From DAOUMU01 sp034409055 (GTDB lineage Bacteria > Chloroflexota > Anaerolineae > 4572-78 > J111), in contig DAOUMU010000341.1 of assembly GCA_034409055.1 (NCBI GenBank), positions 1-9,186 on the forward strand: a stretch of 9,186 nucleotides of DNA, read 5' to 3'. The notes beneath the pieces were generated by a model that made no database searches, had not been told where the DNA came from, and saw only the letters and a list, made by a program, of their open reading frames with translations. How positions within the stretch are numbered: position 1 is the stretch's first letter; the number at the start of each line of letters is the position of its first letter. The position numbers and the translations under genes are program-made. Below, one piece after another: positions 1 through 5,677 of this stretch.

Positions 1-10
1 GAGTAGCCAT
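1..10 (-). CDS. Start of a divergent gene, cut by the left edge
   Basis: On the minus strand an ATG (complement of 8-10) is preceded at 8 nt by a perfect AGGAGGT ribosome-binding site (complement of 19-25). Upstream of that is a good promoter at 42-70. Only the first three codons (Met-Ala-Thr) lie in the window, so the product cannot be named. The quality of the initiation signals is the whole basis for the call. The gene is divergent from the cytochrome bc operon and shares its upstream region, so joint regulation is possible. Confidence 0.55.
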
Positions 11-41
11 AAAAAGACACCTCCTGATGGTGAGATGCCTT

Positions 42-70
42 ATTGTCCAGTTTTAGTTGAGGATTGTTAA
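42..70 (-). promoter_or_regulatory. Promoter of the divergent left-edge gene
   Basis: Read on the minus strand, TTAACA (65-70) and GACAAT (42-47) are separated by exactly 17 bp. They match the housekeeping sigma consensus at 5/6 and 4/6 positions. Transcription would begin near 35, leaving a leader of about 25 nt before the ATG at 10 with its AGGAGGT site. The fit between promoter, ribosome-binding site and start codon supports all three. Confidence 0.5.
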
Positions 71-141
71 GTTGGGTAGGGCAATTTTGGGGTTGATTTT
101 TCTATTTTCTTCTGCTTCGATTCCCCAATATAACATTCTTC

Positions 142-170
142 TTGCTTTTTAAATTTCAGCGTGATATAAT
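142..170 (+). promoter_or_regulatory. Extended -10 promoter of the cytochrome bc operon
   Basis: TTGCTT (142-147) and a perfect TATAAT (165-170) are separated by 17 bp. A TG dinucleotide at 162-163 gives an extended -10 (TGATATAAT). The -35 matches only TTG of the consensus, which the extended -10 would offset. Transcription would begin near 177, giving a leader of about 208 nt before the Rieske ATG at 385, long enough for some leader regulation, though no clear hairpin is visible. Confidence 0.55.
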
Positions 171-296
171 CATATCCCGTCCGAGATGCTGCTATGAGGC
201 TTTAAAAATCCCCTATGAAGTATACTACTAACAAAATTGTTTTTTACCTCATCAGGCGTTTTTGCCAATGAAAGCAGCTTTAAAGATTCCTGAAGC

Positions 297-327
297 TTGA
301 CACTGGATTTACCGACGATAGTAAATT
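297..327 (+). promoter_or_regulatory. Possible second, weaker promoter for the bc operon
   Basis: A perfect TTGACA at 297-302 is followed after 19 bp by TAAATT (322-327), a 4/6 match to the -10. The spacing is longer than optimal and no better -10 lies at 16-18 bp. It sits about 58 bp ahead of the Rieske start, so it could give a short-leader transcript. The perfect -35 may also be chance. Confidence 0.28.
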
Positions 328-384
328 CTTGTGCAGCAAATACATAGTTTCCGGTGAGGATGTAGAAAGGAGGGTATTTAGCAT

Positions 385-1179
385 ATGGCTAAAAGAACTC
401 CGGAGGAAATTAGAGCCCAACGCGAGGCATTTTTGGCGGCCAGGGCAGCAGCCAGAGTGGCCGGAAAAGCAAAGGCTGAAGCTGCTGCGCCGGTCACTGC
501 CACGGAAAAGCCAGCCCCACCTGCGGCCAAACCCACTACGGAAAAGCCAGTGGCCGCTAAACCTAAGCCCAAACCTAAAACTAAAACTAAACCTGCGGCC
601 AGGCCAGCACCGCCACCCCGGGTGGCCGACTCGAATATTAGCCGGCGTGAGTTTCTCAACTATGCCTGGTTGGCTTCCATTGCTTTGTTTGCGGTGGAAA
701 CTGTTGGGATCGGTCTCTGGTTTGCCTTTCCAAAATTTAAAGCAGGCGAATTCGGGGGAACGTTTCCCATTGGTGAAGCAGCCAATGCCTTACCCCAGGT
801 TAATGCCGGACCTAAGCCTTATACCGAGGGTAAGTTCTGGCTGGTAAATGTTGATACGGAGGTCCAGGGTGAACCCAGACAAGGCATTTTGGCTATTTAC
901 AAAGTTTGTACGCACCTGGGTTGCCTTTATGAATGGATACCTATGACCAATCGCTTTGAGTGTCCCTGCCACGGTTCAAAATTTGAACTGACGGGTGACT
1001 ACATCGCCGGTCCGGCCCGGCGAAGTTTGGATCGTTTTGTTATTCAGGCCGTTTCCCCGGATGGTTCTGTAAAAGAAACCAATGCCGATGGTGAGCCCCT
1101 GGTTATCAATGGGGATGAAAAACTAATTGTTGACACGGGTAGAAGGATTTTAGGCTCATCTGATATCACGCCTGCATAA
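385..1179 (+). CDS. Rieske [2Fe-2S] protein of a cytochrome bc complex, Tat-anchored
   Basis: This is the 264-aa iron-sulfur subunit of a quinol:cytochrome c reductase; its cluster takes the first electron from quinol at the Qo site. The two cluster loops are CTHLGC (175-180) and CPCHGS (193-198). Ligands are C175, H177, C193 and H196, with C180 and C195 as the stabilising disulfide. Residues 86-91 (SRREFL) form a twin-arginine motif directly before one hydrophobic segment (about 91-115), so this is a Tat signal anchor with the cluster domain outside. Residues 20-80 are an Ala/Pro/Lys-rich, low-complexity cytoplasmic extension, which is unusual. The ATG at 385 has an AAAGGAGGG site (366-374) 10 nt upstream. 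It is first in the operon, 32 bp before cytochrome b. The subunit assignment is secure; the exact complex subtype is inferred. Confidence 0.93.
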   Translation: MAKRTPEEIRAQREAFLAARAAARVAGKAKAEAAAPVTATEKPAPPAAKPTTEKPVAAKPKPKPKTKTKPAARPAPPPRVADSNISRREFLNYAWLASIALFAVETVGIGLWFAFPKFKAGEFGGTFPIGEAANALPQVNAGPKPYTEGKFWLVNVDTEVQGEPRQGILAIYKVCTHLGCLYEWIPMTNRFECPCHGSKFELTGDYIAGPARRSLDRFVIQAVSPDGSVKETNADGEPLVINGDEKLIVDTGRRILGSSDITPA

Positions 1180-1211
1180 TTGATTGCTAGATAAAGGAGG
1201 ACAGATAATCA

Positions 1212-2822
1212 ATGGACCTTCCCGGAATGGGCTTTCTGAATAGTCTTTCAGAAAAAGGTATCAAACAGGCTATTGCCGATAAAATTGATGAAACAACGCG
1301 AGCCGTATTAGCTGGTATTAGTCCTAGAGAAGGCCGCGCTCTACTCAGGGGTGATCCTCCCACCGAAAAACCCAACCCTCGTTATCGGGCCCAGGTAAAA
1401 TCATTTGTGCTACACATCCGTCCAAAATTTTACCAGGAAGGTTCAACCTGGTTTGCCCATACCTTCCGTTTGGGGCTCTTTTCAACCTTCTTTTTTGTGG
1501 TGGAAGTCATTACCGGTTTGATCTTAATGGTTTATTACACCCCCTCGCCCGAAGTTGCTTATTACGATATGCTCAACATTTTGAGCAGCGTCAATTTGGG
1601 CAAATTCATGCGGGATATGCACCGCCTGGGAGCAGAGTTAATGGTGATTTCCGTTACTTTGCATATGGTCAGGGTTTTCTTCACGGGAGCCTATAAGCAT
1701 CCCCGGCAATTTACCTGGCTGACAGGCGTGGTCTTGCTGCTGATAACCCTTTTCCTTAGCTTTAGCGGCTATCTTTTGCCCTGGGATCAATTGGCCTACT
1801 GGGCTGTTACTATTGGCACCAGTATGGCCGAGGCTGCTCCCTTCGTCGGCTACCAGACAAATCTGATTCTACGGGGTTCCCAAGATATTGGGGCCGGTGG
1901 CTTGTTGAGATTCTATCTATTACACGTGTTCCTGTTACCTTTGGTGGCTATCGTTTTCATCAGTATTCACTACTACAAGGTTTCTCGGGAGCACAGTATC
2001 TCGTTGCCGGCTGTTGTTGAAGAAGGTGAAGCCCCACCTGAAAAAATTGCGGCGGCCAAACGAAAAATTGATCTACTACCGGACCTGATGACCAGCGAGT
2101 TCATGTGGTATGCTATTGCCCTGGCCGGTATGGTCATTGCCGTAAGTACCTTCTTTTCCGCACCGCTGGAAACCCACGCCGACCCGTTGAAAACACCGTT
2201 GCATACCACCGCTCCCTGGTATTTCTTGTGGCTCCAGGGTATGCTCAAACTGGGTGACAAAACCTTGTGGGGCGTTGTCATCCCGACCATAATTTTTGGT
2301 TTACTGTTTGCTATTCCCTATCTAGACCCGGGCCCCAGCCGTCTGGCCAAGAACCGAAAATTGGGCATCAGTCTTGGGGTGTTGACGGTTACCGTGCTGG
2401 TGTTGCTAACCTATATGGGCACAGGGGTGTGGGGTGTGGCTGCCCCGCCACCGGTGGAGTTAGTTCAAGAATTCATCCCTGAAGAGGGCATCGGTGTCGT
2501 CAGAGCAATTCCTTATGAGGGGTTACCGGTTGGCAGTTACGATACCCATGATCCATCTACTTATCCCTCCGGCGAGCTGGGCCAGGTATTGGCCGAAATG
2601 GAAGAAGCAGTGACCAGGGAAAGTGTCAAGCCTGATAACAACTTCTTTAATGGTAGCATAAACGTTACGATTGAACATTGGCAAACCGATCTCAAGAAAT
2701 TGACGGTGACTGTATTCTGGGAAGAAGTGCCAGAAGGAAGCACGGATGGGCAGCGAGAAGAGCGATCTTTTGAAAAAACATTCTATTTCCATAGCGATTC
2801 TGATTATGAATTACTCGAGTGA
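1212..2822 (+). CDS. Cytochrome b of a bc1/b6f-type complex, with C-terminal extension
   Basis: A 536-aa membrane subunit holding two b hemes and the quinol sites. Seven hydrophobic helices are seen at about 82-108, 140-160, 166-190, 231-255, 296-316, 352-370 and 385-410, equal to cytochrome b6 (4) joined to subunit IV (3). Heme ligands are H137 and H151 in helix B and H238 and H253 in helix D. The 15-residue spacing in helix D is of the b6 kind (14 in mitochondrial cytochrome b). SGYLLPWDQ (185-193) marks the Qo-side helix. The usual PEWY motif reads APWY (334-337). About 70 polar residues precede helix A, and about 125 hydrophilic residues follow helix G; with an N-terminus inside, seven helices put this tail outside the cell membrane, near the Rieske head and cytochrome c. 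ATG at 1212 follows AAGGAGG (1194-1200). The function is secure; the role of the tail is unknown. Confidence 0.94.
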   Translation: MDLPGMGFLNSLSEKGIKQAIADKIDETTRAVLAGISPREGRALLRGDPPTEKPNPRYRAQVKSFVLHIRPKFYQEGSTWFAHTFRLGLFSTFFFVVEVITGLILMVYYTPSPEVAYYDMLNILSSVNLGKFMRDMHRLGAELMVISVTLHMVRVFFTGAYKHPRQFTWLTGVVLLLITLFLSFSGYLLPWDQLAYWAVTIGTSMAEAAPFVGYQTNLILRGSQDIGAGGLLRFYLLHVFLLPLVAIVFISIHYYKVSREHSISLPAVVEEGEAPPEKIAAAKRKIDLLPDLMTSEFMWYAIALAGMVIAVSTFFSAPLETHADPLKTPLHTTAPWYFLWLQGMLKLGDKTLWGVVIPTIIFGLLFAIPYLDPGPSRLAKNRKLGISLGVLTVTVLVLLTYMGTGVWGVAAPPPVELVQEFIPEEGIGVVRAIPYEGLPVGSYDTHDPSTYPSGELGQVLAEMEEAVTRESVKPDNNFFNGSINVTIEHWQTDLKKLTVTVFWEEVPEGSTDGQREERSFEKTFYFHSDSDYELLE

Positions 2823-2834
2823 GTGAGAGCAACC

Positions 2835-3578
2835 ATGATAGACTCAAGAATTCTTGTAGGACTATTAGCTGTACTCATCGCTATCAGTGGCGTTATTTAC
2901 AATGGTATTGGCGAGGTAGATCGCCAGGTTGAGTTTGAGCGAGCTTTCCACGGACGTTCTATTGAAGTTGGGGCGGCTCTCTTTACAGAATATTGTGCAG
3001 AGTGCCACGGTCTACATGGCGAGGGAACCCCTCGGGCTCCTACGCTCAACAGTAAACAATTTTTTGAAAATCGTATTGAAGAGATTGGGTACCAGGGGGG
3101 GCTGGAGGCTTACATTCGACTGACCGTAGCCGGGGGACGCCCTGTAAAAACAACTGACACCTGGCCCGAGAATATGCCAACCTGGAGCGTTGATTACGGT
3201 GGCCCCCTGAGAAACGATCAAATCGATACAATTGTTAGTTACATTATGAATTGGGAAAAAGAGGCTCCCGATGTCGAGGCCGCACCCGCTCTGACGATCA
3301 CAGGAGATACTCCCGAAGAACGCGGCGGCAACCTATTTCAAGCGTTGGGTTGTGTAGCTTGCCATATGATTAACGGCAATGGGGGGGCTGTTGGGCCGGA
3401 TTTGAGCAACGTTTATAACAAAGGCGAAGATTACATCCGTGAATCTATTCTTATGCCTAATGCGGTTATTGCCGAAGGTTATCAAAGTGGTATTATGCCT
3501 CAAAACTTTGGTGAGCGTCTGACCGACCAGGACCTTGATGAATTGATCGCCTACCTCAAATCCGTGGCCGGAAATTAG
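2835..3578 (+). CDS. Membrane-anchored diheme cytochrome c of the bc complex
   Basis: A 247-aa protein with two class I cytochrome c domains, the likely electron exit from the Rieske/cytochrome b pair. One N-terminal hydrophobic segment (about 6-22) would anchor or export it. CAECH (54-58) and CVACH (173-177) are the two heme c sites. M114 (in ENMPTW) and M221 (in GIMPQ) are likely distal ligands for hemes 1 and 2. It starts 12 bp after cytochrome b, so it is translated with it. I chose ATG 2835 because it puts the hydrophobic segment directly at the N-terminus; a GTG at 2823, touching the cytochrome b stop, would add four residues. No strong ribosome-binding site precedes either. It takes the place of cytochrome c1; diheme forms are known in actinobacterial QcrC, but homology to that subunit is not shown here. 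Confidence 0.9.
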   Translation: MIDSRILVGLLAVLIAISGVIYNGIGEVDRQVEFERAFHGRSIEVGAALFTEYCAECHGLHGEGTPRAPTLNSKQFFENRIEEIGYQGGLEAYIRLTVAGGRPVKTTDTWPENMPTWSVDYGGPLRNDQIDTIVSYIMNWEKEAPDVEAAPALTITGDTPEERGGNLFQALGCVACHMINGNGGAVGPDLSNVYNKGEDYIRESILMPNAVIAEGYQSGIMPQNFGERLTDQDLDELIAYLKSVAGN

Positions 3579-3603
3579 CTATTCACCTTAGTCAACCTAG
3601 CAG

Positions 3604-3690
3604 CGTGTCGGAAAAACAGAGGCATAGGGATGCCTCTGCTACTTCTCCGACACGTAGAGGTATGGGGATGCCTCTGCTACTTCTCCGACA
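3604..3690. repeat. 38-bp-period tandem repeat made of nested hairpins
   Basis: A 35-bp unit occurs at 3618-3652 and 3656-3690 with two mismatches (period 38 bp). Each copy has an inner hairpin: AGAGGCAT/ATGCCTCT with a 4-nt loop at 3618-3637, and a version with one G-T pair at 3656-3675. The first copy is enclosed by a 9-bp outer stem, CGTGTCGGA (3604-3612) with TCCGACACG (3646-3654); the second lacks the left outer arm. This looks like a small palindromic element whose right part was duplicated. It lies just after the cytochrome bc operon. Confidence 0.75.
3612..3638 (-). terminator. Intrinsic terminator facing the bc operon
   Basis: Read on the minus strand, a 9-bp stem (CAGAGGCAT with ATGCCTCTG, 3617-3638) and a CCCT loop are followed at once by TTTTT (complement of 3612-3616). 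That is the form of a Rho-independent terminator for leftward transcripts. It would stop read-through from the SCP2 side into the antisense strand of the cytochrome c gene. It is also part of the tandem hairpin repeat, so terminator function may be incidental. Confidence 0.5.
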
Positions 3691-3696
3691 GCCTGT

Positions 3697-3849
3697 TAGG
3701 TTCTGTTGACATTTGTCCAAAAATGTCATTCCGAGGAGCGCAGCGACGAGGAATCTCCGGCAACGAGGACAAATTCAAGACGAAATAGGAGATTCTTCGC
3801 TCCCTTTGGTCGCTCAGAATGACATAATCCGAAATGTCAACACGCCCTA
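3697..3849. mobile_element. MITE-like non-coding element with terminal inverted repeats
   Basis: TGTTGACATTT (3704-3714) is repeated perfectly in inverse at 3832-3842, defining a 139-bp core. The match continues imperfectly outward through TAGG (3697-3700) and CCTA (3846-3849). Inside, the arms are again related: a GTCATTCCGAGG-type left arm and a CTCAGAATGAC-type right arm with matching AATCTCC / GGAGATT blocks, so the whole element can fold as one long hairpin. It encodes nothing; the minus-strand frame across it is a by-product. Size, symmetry and lack of coding fit a miniature inverted-repeat element, probably mobilised by a transposase elsewhere. No clean target duplication is visible. 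Confidence 0.6.
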
Positions 3850-3856
3850 GACAACA

Positions 3857-3890
3857 ACAAAAGGCGACTGTTAAAGCAGTCGCCTTTTGT
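3857..3890. terminator. Bidirectional intrinsic terminator between convergent genes
   Basis: A 14-bp perfect stem (3857-3870 with 3877-3890) has a 6-nt loop TTAAAG. Its outer part is A-rich on the left and T-rich on the right, so transcripts from either side end in a U-run (CCTTTTGT rightward, CCTTTTGTTGTTGT leftward). It sits between the cytochrome bc operon and the convergent SCP2 gene, and would serve both. Confidence 0.8.
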
Positions 3891-3924
3891 ACAATTGGAG
3901 GCGATATAAAGCGAGCAAATCTCA

Positions 3925-4059
3925 GTAGATTCAATTTTTAAGCTCGGAGCGGACCACAGTCCGCGTTTTGGCCGCTGGACTGTCCCACGGGGAGGCAGCA
4001 AAGCTGCACAGGTCTTCGCACTGGTCCAGCTAGAGTAAATTTGGATGTACTGAATCTAC
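3925..4059. repeat. 135-bp structured inverted-repeat block of unknown identity
   Basis: GTAGATTCA (3925-3933) and its inverse TGAATCTAC (4051-4059) enclose further stems: GCGGAC-CACA-GTCCGC (3949-3964), GCAGC-AAA-GCTGC (3995-4007), and a long-range pair GCTGGAC (3974-3980) with GTCCAGC (4024-4030). The block is non-coding and lies 17 bp beyond the SCP2 stop, so it would be in the 3' part of that transcript. It could be another miniature element, a long 3' stabilising structure or a small RNA. I do not recognise it as a known family. Confidence 0.5.
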
Positions 4060-4075
4060 ATTATTACTGCCGGCT

Positions 4076-4408
4076 CTAATCCCTGGCAAACATCTCTGGA
4101 AATTTCATGGCCAGGCCTACATCTCCCTGCAATTTGATTTTGCCAGCCATAAAAAGGTTCATTGGATTTGCTTCACCATGCGAAAGAGTCACATAATCGC
4201 TGGCAGCCATACTGATGGTCAAATTGGTCTGATCTGCGCTCCCTTCAGCAATGGAAACTCCGCCATTGGCAATTTTAATGGCCCACTGGCCACCGCCATC
4301 GCCGGTCAGATCAAGCTGAATGACCGCATCAAGATCGGCTGCTTTATCAGGCAGAAAAGCTTCTGGCATTTTTTCTATTATTTCCTGGATATCATCGGCT
4401 ACGCTCAT
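4076..4408 (-). CDS. SCP2 sterol-carrier domain protein
   Basis: A 110-aa single-domain protein of the SCP-2 family, soluble alpha/beta proteins with a hydrophobic tunnel that binds lipids or acyl-CoAs. The C-terminal signature is clear: residues 80-102 keep the family pattern of NPMNLFMAGKIKLQGD followed by GLAMKF. The preceding strands (QWAIKIANGGVSI, TNLTISMAASDYVTL) also fit. There is no signal peptide, so it is cytoplasmic. ATG at 4408 is chosen over an upstream ATG at 4528 because it has AGGAG (complement of 4419-4423) 10 nt away and begins exactly where the domain begins; the longer form would also run across its own promoter. It is transcribed alone, convergent with the bc operon and divergent from the cupin. 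The ligand cannot be read from sequence. Confidence 0.88.
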   Translation of the reverse strand: MSVADDIQEIIEKMPEAFLPDKAADLDAVIQLDLTGDGGGQWAIKIANGGVSIAEGSADQTNLTISMAASDYVTLSHGEANPMNLFMAGKIKLQGDVGLAMKFPEMFARD

Positions 4409-4462
4409 GAAATTTATGCTCCTCGTAAGGGTAAGATTGGATTGGATTGGACATTGTATTTG

Positions 4463-4491
4463 AGTATAACCAACCAATTCAATCCTGTCAA
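4463..4491 (-). promoter_or_regulatory. Promoter of the SCP2 gene
   Basis: On the minus strand a perfect TTGACA (4486-4491) and TATACT (4463-4468, 5/6) are separated by 17 bp, an 11/12 match to the housekeeping consensus. Transcription would begin near 4456, giving a leader of about 48 nt. That leader includes three ATTGG repeats at about 4436-4450. This is the best promoter in the window and suggests strong, constitutive expression. Confidence 0.75.
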
Positions 4492-4510
4492 TGATAATGA
4501 AGTAGCCAGA

Positions 4511-4539
4511 TTGACGACATAGGAGCAAACAAGTAGAAT
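4511..4539 (+). promoter_or_regulatory. Promoter of the cupin-radC pair
   Basis: TTGACG (4511-4516) and TAGAAT (4534-4539) are separated by 17 bp and match the consensus at 10/12 positions. The start would fall near 4546, about 42 nt before the cupin ATG. Its -35 lies only 19 bp from the -35 of the divergent SCP2 promoter, so the two polymerases would compete or share a regulator. Confidence 0.68.
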
Positions 4540-4587
4540 AAGTCCAGTAAACTTACACACATTTTTTACATTGGTTTAAGCGAACTT

Positions 4588-4899
4588 ATGGAATTAAAAG
4601 TGACTCCCTGGTCTGAACAAACCCCTCCAACCGAGGAAGAATTACAAACGTTACTGAGCAAGCAGGAGCTTAAAGTTTACCATTGGTCCAACGGCCCAGA
4701 AGAGATTTATGCCGGGCATACCCACGGCTATCACAAAGTACTGTATGTGGTTGAAGGAAGTATAAAGTTCGATTTTCCAACGCGCCACAAAACGATCAAT
4801 TTAACCCCTGGTGATCGGTTGGATATTCCGGCCGGGATTCGGCATAGCGCCATTGTTGGACCAGAGGGTGTAGCCTGTCTGGAAGCACATATTTATTAG
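4588..4899 (+). CDS. Small single-domain cupin
   Basis: A 103-aa cupin_2-type beta-barrel protein. Cupin motif 1 is GHTHGYH (43-49), continuing to G57; H44 and H46 are metal-ligand candidates. The usual glutamate is not clearly present, and H49 or K50 lies near its place. Motif 2 is GDRLDIPAGIRH (75-86) with H86 as the further ligand. Such small cupins bind metals or small ligands and may be isomerases, dioxygenases or sensors; the sequence does not say which. No good ribosome-binding site precedes the ATG at 4588, but the domain begins soon after it and a near-consensus promoter lies upstream. It is 27 bp before radC and probably cotranscribed. The altered motif 1 may mean a changed metal site. 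Confidence 0.82.
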   Translation: MELKVTPWSEQTPPTEEELQTLLSKQELKVYHWSNGPEEIYAGHTHGYHKVLYVVEGSIKFDFPTRHKTINLTPGDRLDIPAGIRHSAIVGPEGVACLEAHIY

Positions 4900-4926
4900 C
4901 CATACTTTTCGGGGGAGACTTGCTCA

Positions 4927-5640
4927 ATGGCAACTGAACCTTCAGCAAGGTATAATCTTACAATCCACGATTTTCCCCTTGGTGAGCGTCCCCGTGAACG
5001 ATTGCAGTATTATGGGGCCAGTGCTCTTTCTAATGCCGAATTATTGGCTATTCTTTTAAGGGTTGGCTCCCCCGGTGAAAATGTGGTTGCGCTCAGTACC
5101 CGGTTACTGAAAGAATTTGGGGGATTGGCTGGTCTGGCCAAGGCAGGCTTTGGCGATTTGGCTAAGGTTAAGGGAATTAGCACAGCCAAGATAGCCCAAC
5201 TCAAAGCAGCTCTGGAACTGGGCCGGCGGTTGCTTCTCACTTCGCCGGATGCCCGGCCCCAAATTACTTCTCCAACCGATGCAGCCAACTTGTTGATGCT
5301 GGAGATGGGCAGTTTAGAGCAAGAAAACTTACGTACTATTCTGCTCGATACAAAAAACAGAGTGTTGGCCAGTCCTACCGTTTATGTAGGTAACGTCAAT
5401 TCGTCTATCATACGGGTGTCAGAAATTTTCCGGGAAGCGATCAGAGTCAATGCTACCGCGCTGATTGTGGCGCATAATCACCCATCCGGTGATCCAACTC
5501 CCTCTCCAGAAGATGTACAGGTAACTCGTTCAATTGTCGAGGCCGGTATGCTTTTAGGTATAGAAGTACTCGACCATCTGGTGATCGGTCATCAACGTTT
5601 TGTCAGCTTAAAAGAACGGGGATTGGGCTTTGATGTATAA
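4927..5640 (+). CDS. radC: RadC family protein (JAMM/MPN+ domain)
   Basis: A 237-aa protein, the usual length for the family. The N-terminal third (about 20-105) has the helix-hairpin-helix-like segment with KVKGISTAKIAQL (80-92). The C-terminal half is the JAMM metal-binding domain, with HNHPSGDPTPSPED (183-196) giving H183, H185, S193 and D196, and a likely catalytic glutamate at 166 or 170. All metal-site residues are present, so it should bind zinc. The name radC is historical: the original radiation-repair link in E. coli was traced to another gene, and the molecular role remains unsettled. ATG 4927 follows GGGGGAG (4911-4917) at 9 nt. It is the last gene of the cupin operon. It could act in recombination or processing of DNA, but nothing here tests that. 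Confidence 0.93.
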   Translation: MATEPSARYNLTIHDFPLGERPRERLQYYGASALSNAELLAILLRVGSPGENVVALSTRLLKEFGGLAGLAKAGFGDLAKVKGISTAKIAQLKAALELGRRLLLTSPDARPQITSPTDAANLLMLEMGSLEQENLRTILLDTKNRVLASPTVYVGNVNSSIIRVSEIFREAIRVNATALIVAHNHPSGDPTPSPEDVQVTRSIVEAGMLLGIEVLDHLVIGHQRFVSLKERGLGFDV

Positions 5641-5646
5641 AGGAGG
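5640..5646 (+). promoter_or_regulatory. Orphan ribosome-binding site after radC
   Basis: AAGGAGG begins at the last base of the radC stop codon and is the strongest Shine-Dalgarno match nearby, yet no gene follows. The nearest start codons are a TTG only 3 nt away (12 codons) and a GTG at 5668 (6 codons), both ending at TAA 5687. This may be a relic of a lost downstream cistron. Confidence 0.4.
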
Positions 5647-5677
5647 AGATTGGACGAAAGCATATCTGTGCAATATT

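Larger units (their letters stand above)
11..384. other. Divergent intergenic regulatory region
   Basis: This 374-bp spacer separates the left-edge minus-strand gene from the Rieske gene. It is AT-rich compared with the genes and carries no convincing coding sequence. The only open frames here are very short (for example ATG at 215, 18 codons; ATG at 268, 10 codons) and lack ribosome-binding sites. It holds one promoter facing left (42-70) and one or two facing right (142-170, and a weaker one at 297-327). Confidence 0.6.

Noticed and set aside
215..300. Two short plus-strand peptides (18 and 10 codons) in the bc operon leader
   Set aside because: Neither has a ribosome-binding site or an attenuator-like hairpin after it; chance frames are sufficient.
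378..659. Minus-strand frame of 93 codons rich in Gly/Ala/Leu
   Set aside because: It is the antisense reading of the Ala/Pro/Lys-rich Rieske extension; the apparent hydrophobicity comes from that composition.
329..847. Open frame of 172 codons overlapping the Rieske gene
   Set aside because: It is rich in Arg, Pro and Leu, has no domain pattern, and lies in another frame of the well-supported Rieske gene.
3604..3690. CRISPR array
   Set aside because: Only two repeat units with a 3-bp gap, strong internal palindromes and no spacers of normal length.
3677..3934. Minus-strand frame of 85 codons
   Set aside because: It runs through the MITE-like element and the terminator hairpin; such elements give recurrent false peptides.
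3949..4030. tRNA or known cloverleaf RNA
   Set aside because: The stems do not fit tRNA arm lengths, there is no T-loop GTTCGA-type sequence, and no acceptor end.
4409..4528. 40-residue N-terminal extension of the SCP2 protein
   Set aside because: It overlaps a near-perfect minus-strand promoter, and the internal ATG at 4408 has a good ribosome-binding site at the domain edge.
4588..5640. Cupin-RadC pair as a defence or mobile cassette
   Set aside because: RadC-family genes do occur on islands, but no integrase, toxin, restriction or phage gene is in the window and the length and motifs are those of the ordinary chromosomal family.
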